Shown here: positions 25,538 to 33,587 of the stretch, piece after piece | Layout: every line of letters starts with the position of its first letter | Position numbering within the stretch: position 1 is the first letter of the stretch | Assembly: GCF_014196295.1 (NCBI RefSeq) | Contig: NZ_JACIDK010000003.1 | Span: 372,001 to 436,000 of the forward strand | Reading direction: 5' to 3' | DNA length: 64,000 nucleotides | Source: Phenylobacterium haematophilum | GTDB lineage: Bacteria > Pseudomonadota > Alphaproteobacteria > Caulobacterales > Caulobacteraceae | Made by a program: the position numbers and the translations under genes | The notes under the pieces: generated by a model | The model's input: only the letters and a program-made list of their open reading frames with translations | Told to the model about the DNA's origin: nothing | The model's database searches: none

Positions 25538-26008
25538 TCAGGCCTTGTACCGCTGGAAGGGCGTGGGCACCGCCGTTCCCGTAGCCTTGGCCAGGAGCCG
25601 TCCGTCGGCGTCGTAGAGTTCGCCCTCGGTGAAGGCGATGGTGCGGCCCCACTTGGCGACCTTGCCGATCCCCTTGAGCTTTCCGGGCATCGCGGGGCGG
25701 AAGAAGGTGGTCTTCATCTCGGCGGTGGGCGCGACGTGGGTCATGCCTGAGGCGACCATGCAGGCCACCGACATGCATTCGTCCAGCATGGCGCAGAGAT
25801 AGCCGCCCTGCACCTGCTTCATCGGATTGAGCAGCAGCTCCGGCTTGGCCTCGAACTCGACTTCGACCGACTTGTCGGCCTGGCTGACCGCGATGATGCG
25901 GAAGCCCAGGGTCTGGGAGCCGGTCGGCTGGTTCTTCGAGCGCTGGAAACGCGCCAGGATGGCTTCGTCCGTCAGGACTTCGGGTTCGGCGGGTGCGACG
26001 TCGGTCAT
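25538..26008 (-). CDS. PaaI-type hot-dog thioesterase
   Basis: A 156-residue hot-dog thioesterase that hydrolyses acyl- or aryl-CoA. The characteristic stretch is NPMKQVQGGYLCAMLDECMSVAC (about 62-84), then TAEMKTTFFRPAMPGKL and a final beta strand GELYDADGRLLAKATGTA. It is placed tightly between sspB (9 bases upstream) and the C13 peptidase gene (1 base downstream). The physiological substrate is unknown. Confidence 0.88.
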   Translation of the reverse strand: MTDVAPAEPEVLTDEAILARFQRSKNQPTGSQTLGFRIIAVSQADKSVEVEFEAKPELLLNPMKQVQGGYLCAMLDECMSVACMVASGMTHVAPTAEMKTTFFRPAMPGKLKGIGKVAKWGRTIAFTEGELYDADGRLLAKATGTAVPTPFQRYKA

Positions 26009-26017
26009 GCGGGCGGG

Positions 26018-26503
26018 CTATTTCTTTCGGAAGGTGTCCAGCGACACAACGTTGGGCGCGTTGGGATCGGCCGGTTCGGTCGGCGTGGGCGGCGGTTCGG
26101 CCGCAGCTGCGGGCAGGGCGGCGGCGGCGGCCGGAGCTTCGAACTGCAGCAGGAACTGGACGCTGGGATCGTAGAAGCGAGTCACGGCGGCATAGGGCAC
26201 CGACACGCGCTTCGGCTGGCCGCCGAACTTCAGGGTCACCGAGAAAAAGGTCTCGCCTGGCGCCAGGTCCCAGTACTGGTGCTGGAGGACGATGGTCATC
26301 TCGTCCGGATATTTCGACAGCAGGTCGTTAGGACCCGAGACGCCCGGCGCCTCGGTCTTGAAGGTGATGTAAAAGTGATGCGCGCCAGGCAGACCTTCCG
26401 GCGCCGCGGCGCGCTTCAGCGCGGCCTTCACCACGCCGCGCAGGGCCTCCTGGGCCATGGCTTCGTAGTGCATCTGATCTTGGGCCGGCGGGTCCTGGGC
26501 CAT
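26018..26503 (-). CDS. sspB: ClpXP adaptor SspB (alphaproteobacterial type)
   Basis: SspB binds ssrA-tagged proteins and delivers them to ClpXP. The 161-residue protein shows the alpha-type substrate-binding domain (about 8-125): MAQEALRGVVKAALKRAA, HHFYITFKTEAPGV, YPDEMTIVLQHQYWDL and FSVTLKFGGQPKRVSVPYAAVTRFYDPSVQF. A Pro/Ala linker leads to the C-terminal ClpX-docking tail VVSLDTFRKK. GGAG precedes the ATG. The tmRNA gene, whose tag SspB recognises, lies about 140 bases upstream on the same strand. Confidence 0.96.
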   Translation of the reverse strand: MAQDPPAQDQMHYEAMAQEALRGVVKAALKRAAAPEGLPGAHHFYITFKTEAPGVSGPNDLLSKYPDEMTIVLQHQYWDLAPGETFFSVTLKFGGQPKRVSVPYAAVTRFYDPSVQFLLQFEAPAAAAALPAAAAEPPPTPTEPADPNAPNVVSLDTFRKK

Positions 26504-26641
26504 CGAAACTCCGGGGGTACTGAACGTGGTGCGGAGGGTAGCGTTTCGGCGTCAGGGCGCAAGGCGGCTCTCGCCGCAGGCGTCGTTGAATCGCAGGTTC
26601 GTCAGGTGAGGTGGAGGGGTTCTGTTGCAAGGCCCCCTCCG

Positions 26642-26936
26642 GGCCCCGCCTAGCGCTGCTAAGACACTAGGAGTTTAGGTCGAAATCTATCGGACCGCTT
26701 ACGCAGCCAGACGGACTTCTTCAGCGAAGTTGTCGTTCGCATTTAGTTTAAAGCCCGAAACGGTGGGCCAAGCCGAGAGAAAGCAACACCTTTACACGTC
26801 TGTCGATGCTGATCGGCCCCATGCTTCCGGCGACAACTGCCGAGGAAGGATTTGGTGGAGCCGCCGGGAATCGCACCCGGGTCCAGTCCGCTTATTCCGT
26901 GCGCGTTTATCTCCATAGTCGGGGCGAACCCCGACA
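26642..26936 (-). ncRNA. ssrA: tmRNA gene (ssrA), circularly permuted two-piece form
   Basis: tmRNA rescues stalled ribosomes and adds a degradation tag. Reading the minus strand, the acceptor piece comes first (26936 to 26853): a GTCGGGG-TTCG-CCCCGAC hairpin (26918-26935), a T arm (26864-26880) and CGGCTCC-ACCA with CCA at 26853-26855. After a 32-base spacer (26821-26852) the coding piece starts at 26820 with GGGGCCG, which pairs with CGGCTCC to form a 7-bp acceptor stem including the G3-U70 alanine identity pair. The tag frame (26702-26740, stop TAA at 26699-26701) encodes ANDNFAEEVRLAA, so the tag is AANDNFAEEVRLAA. A -10-like TATATT lies at 26942-26947. The 3' end of the coding piece is approximate. 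Confidence 0.95.
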
Positions 26937-27123
26937 CAGCCAATATAGGGGCGGTGCGCCGACTTTAGAAGAACCTCCGGGTCGGAATCGTGGATGACCG
27001 TTCGCGAAGCGCGAACGGACAGCCGATTTCGCGAACCGACGTATTCGCTGCGTGGGCGACCTCGGGGATTACGATGCGTCGCCGCTAGGCTCTGCGCGTG
27101 CCTTCAACGCCTGGAGTTTCGCC

Positions 27124-27684
27124 GTGAGCCCCCTTGTCTACGCCGCCCGTCCGATCCTGATCGACATGGCCGCGACCCTTGTCTTCTACGTCTTTCTCGC
27201 CGCCAGCGGCGACGTCGCCCTGGCCACCTTCGTCGGCATCGCGCTGGGCGTGGCGCAGGTCGTGCTGATGAAGCTGCGCGGGCGCAAGATCGCGGCCATG
27301 CAATGGACGGCGCTGGCCCTGGTGGTGATCATGGGCGGGGCCACGCTGATCACTCACGACGCGCGGTTCGTGCTGTTCAAGGCGACAGTCGTCTATGGCG
27401 CGATCGGGGCGGCGATGCTGGAGCGCGGCTGGATGGGACGCTACATGCCGCCTATCGCCCAGGGGCGTATCCCGGAGTCCTATGTCAACGGAGCGGGATA
27501 CGTCTGGGCCGGCCTGATGTTCATCAGCGGGCTGCTCAATCTCGGCATGACCCTGCTGGCCGATCCGAAGCTGACGGCCAGCGTCATGTCGCTGTGGGCG
27601 CCGGGGTCGAAGCTCGTGCTGTTCGCCGCGCAGTACCTGCTGTTCAGATCGGTGGCGCGGCGAAACGCGGCGGTCAGCGTCTAG
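27124..27684 (+). CDS. yciB: YciB/IspZ-family inner-membrane septation protein
   Basis: A 186-residue membrane protein with five or six helices. ARPILIDMAATLVFYVF, MQWTALALVVIMGGATLITHDARFVLFKATVVYGAIGAAML and GYVWAGLMFISGLLNL match the YciB/septation protein A family, which affects envelope integrity and division in enterobacteria. I start at GTG 27124 (CTGGAG upstream), since the frame open to 27052 would add a non-membrane leader. Its stop shares CTAG with the convergent stress-protein gene. Confidence 0.88.
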   Translation: MSPLVYAARPILIDMAATLVFYVFLAASGDVALATFVGIALGVAQVVLMKLRGRKIAAMQWTALALVVIMGGATLITHDARFVLFKATVVYGAIGAAMLERGWMGRYMPPIAQGRIPESYVNGAGYVWAGLMFISGLLNLGMTLLADPKLTASVMSLWAPGSKLVLFAAQYLLFRSVARRNAAVSV

Positions 27685-28121
27685 CGGACCACAAGCACCG
27701 GCACGGGCGCGTGGCTTAGCACTTCGGAGGTCTGGCTGCCGAGGATCAGTCGGCCCAGGCCGCGACGCCCGTGCGAGGCCATGACGATGATGTCGACGCC
27801 CTGGGACTTGGCGGTCTCGATGATCGCCTCGGCCGGCGGGGAGTTCGGCACGTGCAGCGTCTTGGCGGCGACGCCGGCCTTGTCGGCGACGGCCTTGGCC
27901 AGGCCGAGCACGCGGTCGGCGAACTCCTTCTGAATCTCGTCATAGTTCCCCATCTCGGTCGGGATCCAGCCGCCTGCGGCGCTGGCATAGACCGGAAACG
28001 GCTCGGTGACGGTGATCAGGGTCACCTGGGCGCCGAGCGCCTTTGCGAGCGCCAGCCCCTGATCGACGCCCTTCTGGGCGGTTTCGGAGCCGTCGGTGGA
28101 GATGAGGACGTGCTTGTACAT
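27681..28121 (-). CDS. Universal stress protein, UspA family
   Basis: A 146-residue single-domain UspA protein. It starts YKHVLISTDGSETAQKGVDQGLALAKAL and ends with the ATP-binding signature ASHGRRGLGRLILGSQTSEVLSHAPVPVLVV (about 113-143, the G-x2-G-x9-GS pattern), so it is the ATP-binding subtype. I start at ATG 28121 (GGAGAC upstream) because the open frame to 28232 precedes the family's conserved first strand. Confidence 0.93.
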   Translation of the reverse strand: MYKHVLISTDGSETAQKGVDQGLALAKALGAQVTLITVTEPFPVYASAAGGWIPTEMGNYDEIQKEFADRVLGLAKAVADKAGVAAKTLHVPNSPPAEAIIETAKSQGVDIIVMASHGRRGLGRLILGSQTSEVLSHAPVPVLVVR

Positions 28122-28364
28122 TTTGTCTCCATGTACAGGGCCGGGCCACCTGCGTGCGGCCCGCATGAGTATTCGCTTCTGAAATTCGCAGTTCCAATTC
28201 CGCGAAACTACATAGGTTGCGCGCGGGAGCACACCCTAACAGCTTGGCTTCAAGCGGGTCAGCCATGTCGCGCTCAACTCCGAGTGAGCGTTACGCCGTT
28301 CGCAGAGTGGCGCTATCTCAATCTTCAACCATGGGTTAGCCTCGATTCAAACGGGAGGCATTCC

Positions 28365-29018
28365 ATGCAGAAGTTCGTCGCTGAGTTCATCGGTACGCTT
28401 ACGCTTGTGCTCTTCGGTTGCGGCGCCGCGGTGTTGGGCGGCGAAAACGTCGGCCAACTCGGCATCGCCCTGGCCTTTGGCTTCGCGATCGTCGCCATGG
28501 CCTATGGGATCGGCTCGATCTCCGGCTGCCACGTCAATCCGGCGGTCAGCCTGGCGGTGTTTATCGCCGGGCGGATGAACGCCCGCGACGTCGTTCTCTA
28601 CTGGATCGCCCAGTTCCTCGGGGCGCTCGTGGGCGCCGGGATCCTGGCGGCGATCGCCGGCACGGCCGGGGGGCTCGGCCAAAATGGCTGGGGGCCCGGC
28701 TACAACGGCGAATTCAGCATGCAGTCGGCGCTGATCTTCGAAGTGGTGATGACCGCCCTGTTCGTCATCGTCATCCTCGGCTCCACTTCCCCGGCGGCGC
28801 CGGCTGGCTTCGCAGGCTTGGCCATCGGCATCACTCTGGCCGTCATCCACATCGTCGGCATCCAGGTCACCGGCGTCTCGGTGAACCCGGCGCGCAGCTT
28901 CGGCCCGGCGGTGCTGGTCGGCGGCCAGGCGCTGTCGCAGCTCTGGTTGTTCTTCGTCGCCCCAGCCATCGGGGCGATTATCGGCGGGGCGCTCTACCGC
29001 CTCAACGTTCTGCGCTAG
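28365..29018 (+). CDS. aqpZ: Aquaporin Z-type water channel
   Basis: The 217-residue protein has six membrane helices and the two NPA boxes, HVNPAVS (about 64-70) and SVNPARSFGPA (about 174-184). His in VIHIVGIQVTG and Arg in NPARS match the narrow selectivity filter of water-specific AqpZ channels. GGGAGG precedes the ATG at 28365. The gene converges with, and overlaps by 17 bases, the gene at 29002. Confidence 0.95.
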   Translation: MQKFVAEFIGTLTLVLFGCGAAVLGGENVGQLGIALAFGFAIVAMAYGIGSISGCHVNPAVSLAVFIAGRMNARDVVLYWIAQFLGALVGAGILAAIAGTAGGLGQNGWGPGYNGEFSMQSALIFEVVMTALFVIVILGSTSPAAPAGFAGLAIGITLAVIHIVGIQVTGVSVNPARSFGPAVLVGGQALSQLWLFFVAPAIGAIIGGALYRLNVLR

Positions 29019-29901
29019 GCGGTTGCGGAGCCGCCGGCCCGTCCTGCGGCGGCGGCTCCGTGAAGCTCGGCGGCTGAGGACGAGCGTTCGGCGCGGGCTT
29101 CAACGCGCCGCCTTCGGCGATCAGGTCGCGATAGGCGGACCGCGCCGACGAATAATTCGCGCCCCCAGGATAGATCACATCGATGCGCGGCTCGTGGCCG
29201 AGCGCCAGACCCAGCACGGTCTCCAGCACGTCGGCGGCCTGGCCGATCTCGGCGCTGTCGCAGGCGCGGCGCAGGGCGCGCACCCGCCCGGGCTGGGCCA
29301 GGGTCAGGTCGTAGGAGGTGCCGTCGACGCAGAGCGCGTCGGCCGCGCCGGCGCTGTCGACGACCCGCACTTCGCGTGGGGAGTTCCAGAGCGGGTCCTG
29401 GGCCAGGGCGGTCAGCCGCGCCGCGGCGCCCTCGGGCGCTTCGGCGTCGAAACCGACGCGGCGGGCGATGCCGGGCTCGCAGCAGCCGAGGCCGGCGCGG
29501 GCCTGGATGAAGGCTTTGCCGTCGCGCCGCACGGTCGCGCGAACGATGGTCTGGCGCGCCGAGGTCGCCGGCCGTACTGCGACCTCGACGATCAGTTCGC
29601 CTGGGCGCAGGACCTGGTTCTGCAGCGGCGGCAGGCCCCAGAGGCGGTAAAGCAGGGGATCATAGCCGTTGGCCACGACCAGCGGCTGTTCGCCCCGGGC
29701 GGGCCGGCGCCCGCCGAGCGGGTCGGCCGCTTCGTCGGGCTTGGGACGCTTGTCGTCCCACCAGGATTTCGGATCGGGATCGGGCCAGGGCCAGTCGAGG
29801 ACTGGTTCCGGCGGCGACGGCTGAGGCGCCGCCGGGGCCTGGGCCATGGCCGGTGCCGACAGGAAGGCAAGGTAAAGAACGGTCGCAGCGATGCGGACCA
29901 T
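29002..29901 (-). CDS. Secreted protein of unknown function
   Basis: A 299-residue protein with a Sec signal peptide (about 1-21) and a Pro/Trp-rich segment (PVLDWPWPDPDPKSWWDDKRP). A mixed region follows with a CC pair (LGCCEPGIARR, about 142-152) and further cysteines at CVDG and RACDSAE. The C-terminus is Pro-rich. I recognise no domain. It overlaps the convergent aqpZ gene by 17 bases and reads in the same direction as ilvN, which ends 14 bases after... the ilvN stop lies upstream of its start, so it may be a later gene of the ilv transcript. Confidence 0.7.
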   Translation of the reverse strand: MVRIAATVLYLAFLSAPAMAQAPAAPQPSPPEPVLDWPWPDPDPKSWWDDKRPKPDEAADPLGGRRPARGEQPLVVANGYDPLLYRLWGLPPLQNQVLRPGELIVEVAVRPATSARQTIVRATVRRDGKAFIQARAGLGCCEPGIARRVGFDAEAPEGAAARLTALAQDPLWNSPREVRVVDSAGAADALCVDGTSYDLTLAQPGRVRALRRACDSAEIGQAADVLETVLGLALGHEPRIDVIYPGGANYSSARSAYRDLIAEGGALKPAPNARPQPPSFTEPPPQDGPAAPQPPSAER

Positions 29902-29914
29902 CCGATCCTCCTTC

Positions 29915-30463
29915 CTACATGGCGTCAGGGCCCCGGGTGATGGAAAGCACGCCGGTGCGCGAGAGTTCCACCAGACCGAGCGGACGCATCAGCTCGATGA
30001 ACTTGTCGATCTTCGTGGAGGCGCCGGTCAGCTCGAAGATGAAGCTGTCGATAGTGGTGTCGAGCACCTTGGCGCGGAAGATGTCGGCGATGCGTAGGGC
30101 CTCGACACGGTCGGGACCGGTCCCCTTGACCTTCACCAGCGCTAGTTCGCGCTCCAGGCCGTTGGGGTCGCGGGTCACGTCCTGGACGTGGCGGGTGGCG
30201 ACCATCTTCTCGAGCTGCGCCTCGATCTGCTCCAGCACATGCGGCGCGCCACGCGTGACGATGGTGACGCGGCTGGTGTGCGCCCGGCGATCGGTCTCGG
30301 CGACGGTCAGGCTCTCGATGTTGTAGCCGCGGGCGGCGAAGAGACCGACCAGCCGATGCAGCACGCCGGGCTCGTTCTCGACCAGGATCGCAAAGGTGGC
30401 CAGGTTTTCGGCTTCTTCTGCGTGGCTGAGGTCGTAGACGGAGGCGGGCTGGGCGTCGGACAT
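29915..30463 (-). CDS. ilvN: Acetolactate synthase small (regulatory) subunit
   Basis: The regulatory subunit of acetohydroxyacid synthase, which gives valine feedback control of branched-chain amino acid synthesis. The 182-residue protein has the N-terminal ACT domain (ATFAILVENEPGVLHRLVGLFAARGYNIESLTV, about 22-54) and the ALS_ss C-terminal domain (about 90-175). I start at ATG 30463, because the open frame to 30502 adds residues before the ACT domain. It lies 227 bases after ilvB on the same strand. Confidence 0.95.
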   Translation of the reverse strand: MSDAQPASVYDLSHAEEAENLATFAILVENEPGVLHRLVGLFAARGYNIESLTVAETDRRAHTSRVTIVTRGAPHVLEQIEAQLEKMVATRHVQDVTRDPNGLERELALVKVKGTGPDRVEALRIADIFRAKVLDTTIDSFIFELTGASTKIDKFIELMRPLGLVELSRTGVLSITRGPDAM

Positions 30464-30690
30464 GCGGGGCTCTCTAAACGTCGGTCGTCGAGGACGTGTC
30501 ACAAGCGGGCGCGGGGGGCAAGCCGTGACTGCGGATCCCGCAGGAACGAGACATGGCTACGCCCGGGCTGTCCCGAAACCCCGGAGCTGACAGTCAGCCC
30601 ACGAGATCGCCGACGATCTGGCGGCCCTCAGCAAAGCTGCCCAATTCGATGAGGCGATGCGGGCGACGCCGGGGGGCGCCGCCGCTCGAC

Positions 30691-32487
30691 CTAGACCAGA
30701 CGCTTGCCGGCGTCGTCGATGATCGAGCCGAGGTCGCGGGCTTCCTCGGCCATGATCATCTCGTTGTGGGCCTTGCCGGACGGGATCATCGGGAAGCAGT
30801 TCTCTTCCTTGGTGACCCGGCAGTCAAACAGCACCGGCTTGGGGCTGGCGATCATCTCGCGGATCTTGTCGTCCAACTCGTCAGGATGCTCGGCGCGGAT
30901 ACCGACGCCGCCGAACGCCTCGGCCATCTTCACGAAGTCCGGCAGGCTCGACGAATAGGAGTGGCTATAGCGCTCGCCGTGCAGCAGTTGCTGCCACTGG
31001 CGGACCATGCCCATCCATTCGTTGTTCAGGATGAAGACCTTGATCGGCAGGTCGTACTGAATGGCCGTCGAGATCTCCTGCATGGTCATCTGCACAGAGG
31101 CGTCGCCGGCGATGTCGATGACCAGGGCGTCCGGGTGGGCCATCTGCACGCCGACCGCGGCCGGCAGGCCGTAGCCCATGGTGCCGAGGCCGCCGGAGGT
31201 CATCCAGCGGTTGGGCTTGTCGAAGTGATAGTACTGCGCCGCCCACATCTGGTGCTGGCCGACCTCGGTGGTGATGTAGGTCTCGCGGTCCTTGGTCAGC
31301 TCGTACAGGCGCTCAATGGCGTACTGCGGCTTGATCAGCTTGGCGTCGGGCCGATAGCGGAACGACTGGCGCGCGCGCCAGGCCTCGATCTGCCGCCACC
31401 AATCGTCGATCGCGGCCTTGTCGGTCGAAAGGTTGCGCGACTTCCAAGCGGCGATCAGGTCTTCCAGCACGCTGGCGGCGTCGCCGACGATGCCGATGTC
31501 GGCGCGAACGTTCTTGCTGATCGAAGAGGCGTCGATGTCGATGTGGATCTTCTTCGAGCCGGGCGCGAAGGCGTCGAGGCGGCCGGTGACGCGGTCGTCG
31601 AAGCGCGCGCCGATGGCCACCATGACGTCGCAGTCGTGCATGGCGTTGTTGCTCTCGAAGCTGCCGTGCATGCCGACCATGCCCAGCCATGCCGGATCCG
31701 AGGCCGGGAAGGCGCCCAGGCCCATCAGGGTCGAGGTGACCGGCGCGCCGGTCAGCTTGGCGAATTCGCGCAGCAGCTCGGCCGCACGCGGGCCGGCGTT
31801 GATGACGCCGCCGCCGGTGTAGAGGATCGGGCGACGGGCGCCGGCGATCAGGGCTACGGCCTCGGCGATCTTGTTCGGCTCGCCCTTGGTGCGCGGATTG
31901 TAGTTGTGCGCGTGGGTGACCTCGGTCGGGCCCTGGTAGACGCCCTTGGAGAACTGGACGTCCTTCGGGATGTCGATGACGACGGGGCCGGGGCGGCCCG
32001 ACGTGGCGATGTGGAACGCCTCGTGGATGATCCGCGGCAGGTCGGCGACGTCCTTGACCAGGTAGTTATGCTTGGTGATCGGGCGGGTTATGCCGATCGT
32101 GTCGCACTCTTGGAACGCGTCGGTGCCGATCAGGTGCGTGGCGACCTGGCCCGTGAAAACGACCATCGGGATCGAGTCCATCAGCGCGTCGACGATGCCG
32201 GTAATGGCGTTGGTCGCGCCGGGGCCGGAGGTGACCAGGACCACGCCCGGCTTGCCGGTCGAGCGGGCGTAGCCCTCGGCCATGTGGGTCGCGCCCTGCT
32301 CGTGACGGACCAGGACGTGCTGCAGGCGCTGCTCTTCGAAGAGCGCGTCATAGATCGGCAGCACCGCTCCGCCCGGATAGCCGAACAGCACCTCGACGCC
32401 CTGGTCGATGAGGGCGCGGACCACGATCTCGGCGCCGGTCAGGGTCTCAATCGTCGTTTCGGCAGCTATCGTCTGGTGGGCTGTCAT
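30691..32487 (-). CDS. ilvB: Acetolactate synthase large (catalytic) subunit
   Basis: This thiamine-diphosphate enzyme condenses pyruvate to acetolactate, the first common step to valine, leucine and isoleucine. The 598-residue protein has the N-terminal TPP domain with catalytic Glu in [18 protein letters not shown], a central FAD-type domain, and the C-terminal TPP/Mg motif [34 protein letters not shown] start at ATG 32487. The 5' leader (32488-32660) contains a leader peptide gene and terminator that look like a transcription attenuator. Confidence 0.97.
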   Translation of the reverse strand: MTAHQTIAAETTIETLTGAEIVVRALIDQGVEVLFGYPGGAVLPIYDALFEEQRLQHVLVRHEQGATHMAEGYARSTGKPGVVLVTSGPGATNAITGIVDALMDSIPMVVFTGQVATHLIGTDAFQECDTIGITRPITKHNYLVKDVADLPRIIHEAFHIATSGRPGPVVIDIPKDVQFSKGVYQGPTEVTHAHNYNPRTKGEPNKIAEAVALIAGARRPILYTGGGVINAGPRAAELLREFAKLTGAPVTSTLMGLGAFPASDPAWLGMVGMHGSFESNNAMHDCDVMVAIGARFDDRVTGRLDAFAPGSKKIHIDIDASSISKNVRADIGIVGDAASVLEDLIAAWKSRNLSTDKAAIDDWWRQIEAWRARQSFRYRPDAKLIKPQYAIERLYELTKDRETYITTEVGQHQMWAAQYYHFDKPNRWMTSGGLGTMGYGLPAAVGVQMAHPDALVIDIAGDASVQMTMQEISTAIQYDLPIKVFILNNEWMGMVRQWQQLLHGERYSHSYSSSLPDFVKMAEAFGGVGIRAEHPDELDDKIREMIASPKPVLFDCRVTKEENCFPMIPSGKAHNEMIMAEEARDLGSIIDDAGKRLV

Positions 32488-32513
32488 TTCAGCAAGGCCT
32501 TGATTTTCGGCAA

Positions 32514-32536
32514 TAAAAAAGGCCCTCAAGGGGCCT
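32514..32536 (-). terminator. Attenuator terminator in front of ilvB
   Basis: On the minus strand AGGCCC (32536-32531) and GGGCCT (32525-32520) form a hairpin with loop CTTGA, followed by TTTTTT (32520-32515). It sits 30-50 bases upstream of the ilvB start and directly downstream of the leader peptide gene, so it terminates before ilvB unless an alternative structure forms. Confidence 0.88.
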
Positions 32537-32568
32537 GGGCGAGCGACCTTCAGCGGTCCGACACGTGG

Positions 32569-32613
32569 TCAGTCCGCGAGAGGTCGCACAGGGAGTACAA
32601 GAAGCTCACGCAC
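32569..32613 (-). CDS. Leader peptide of the ilvB attenuator
   Basis: A 14-residue reading frame, GTG start at 32613 and TGA at 32569-32571, encodes MRELLVLPVRPLAD. Six of its residues are Leu or Val, the end products of the pathway. GGAG (32624-32621 on the minus strand) stands seven bases before the start. GCGACCT inside its codons (32587-32581) can pair with AGGTCGC after it (32549-32543), so ribosome position could decide which hairpin forms before the terminator at 32514-32536. Confidence 0.8.
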   Translation of the reverse strand: MRELLVLPVRPLAD

Positions 32614-32657
32614 GAGCGTTCTCCAAATGAAGTCGCCGAGGTCATGACATGCCCCGT

Positions 32658-33587
32658 TCACCCCGTCAAGGCGGGGTGTAAAGCAAGAAACTGCCTCCAT
32701 TGCTCCTCGTGGGCGATTGCGTCGAGGCGCGGCCAGTCGGCCATCTGACCGCGCAGCCAGGTGGCCTGGCGCTTGGCGTATCGGCGGGTTTCGCGCTGGG
32801 CGTTCTCCAATCCTGCCGAAAGGCTGACCTCGCCGGCCAGCGCGGCGGCCAGTTCGCGGTAGCCGACCGCCTTCATGGCCGGCAGATTGGGGGCGAGACC
32901 GCGAGCGGCGAGGGCGGCGACCTCGTCCAGCGCCCCGTCGCGGACCATGACCTCGAGCCGCGCGTCGCAACGATCGAACAGCGCCTCGCGCGGCGGATCG
33001 AGCGCCACGCCGGCCCAGGTCCCCGGCGCGATGGCCGGATCGGTGCGCGCCTGCCAGTCGCTGAGCGCGGTCCCGGTGGCGGCGAACACTTCCCAGGCGC
33101 GGGTGAGGCGCTGGCGGTCGGCCGGCGAGATGCGCGCCTCGGCGGCGGCGTCGGCCTGCGCCAGCCGCGCGCGGAAGGCCGCCTCGCCCATCGCCTCGAA
33201 CTCGGCGGCTGCCTGGGCGCGAACCTGCGGCGGGGTGTCGGGCACCTCGGCCAGGCCGTGGGTCAGGGCGCGGAAATAGAGGCCGGTGCCGCCGACGATC
33301 ACGGTCGGGCGACTGCGGGCGGCGATCTCGTCGATCAAGGCGACGGCGGCGCGCAGCCAGCGGCCGACCGACCAGCCCTCGGCGGCGTCGACCACGCCGA
33401 ACAGATGGTGCGGGGCGGCGGCTTCCTCCTCGGGCGAGGGGCGGGCGGTCAGCAGGCGCAGGTCCGCATAGAGCTGCAGCGCGTCGGCGTTGATGATCTC
33501 CGCCCCGATTTCGCGGGCCAGGCGCAGGGCCAGCGCGGACTTGCCGCTTGCGGTCGGCCCGGCGATCAGCCAGATGCGGGGCTCCAT
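32658..33587 (-). CDS. miaA: tRNA dimethylallyltransferase MiaA
   Basis: MiaA adds a dimethylallyl group to A37 of tRNAs that read codons starting with U. The 309-residue protein has the P-loop GPTASGKS (10-17), the [20 protein letters not shown] segment, [13 protein letters not shown] and the C-terminal [16 protein letters not shown] motif. I start at ATG 33587, which begins the conserved [15 protein letters not shown] region; the open frame continues to 33995 antisense to serB. The start codon overlaps the divergent serB start by two bases. A GC hairpin (32659-32678) covers its stop but lacks a T run. Confidence 0.95.
   Translation of the reverse strand: MEPRIWLIAGPTASGKSALALRLAREIGAEIINADALQLYADLRLLTARPSPEEEAAAPHHLFGVVDAAEGWSVGRWLRAAVALIDEIAARSRPTVIVGGTGLYFRALTHGLAEVPDTPPQVRAQAAAEFEAMGEAAFRARLAQADAAAEARISPADRQRLTRAWEVFAATGTALSDWQARTDPAIAPGTWAGVALDPPREALFDRCDARLEVMVRDGALDEVAALAARGLAPNLPAMKAVGYRELAAALAGEVSLSAGLENAQRETRRYAKRQATWLRGQMADWPRLDAIAHEEQWRQFLALHPALTG

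Noticed and set aside
26613..26640. Hairpin GGAGGGG/CCCCTCC downstream of the tmRNA coding piece
   Set aside because: The stem is good, but no T run follows on either strand, so I do not call it an intrinsic terminator.
26730..26997. Short plus- and minus-strand open frames over the tmRNA gene
   Set aside because: The region is explained by the tmRNA structure. These frames have no start signal and no homology pattern.
30470..30690. Possible small gene between ilvB and ilvN on the plus strand (HEIADDLAALSKAAQFDEAM)
   Set aside because: The peptide looks protein-like, but there is no start codon or ribosome binding site in frame and no family is recognised. It may be a decayed remnant.
32659..32678. 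Hairpin CACCCCG/CGGGGTG at the miaA stop as a terminator
   Set aside because: No T-rich tail follows on the minus strand.
30553..32748. 731-residue plus-strand open frame opposite ilvB
   Set aside because: It runs antisense to ilvB and across its attenuator, with typical shadow composition.
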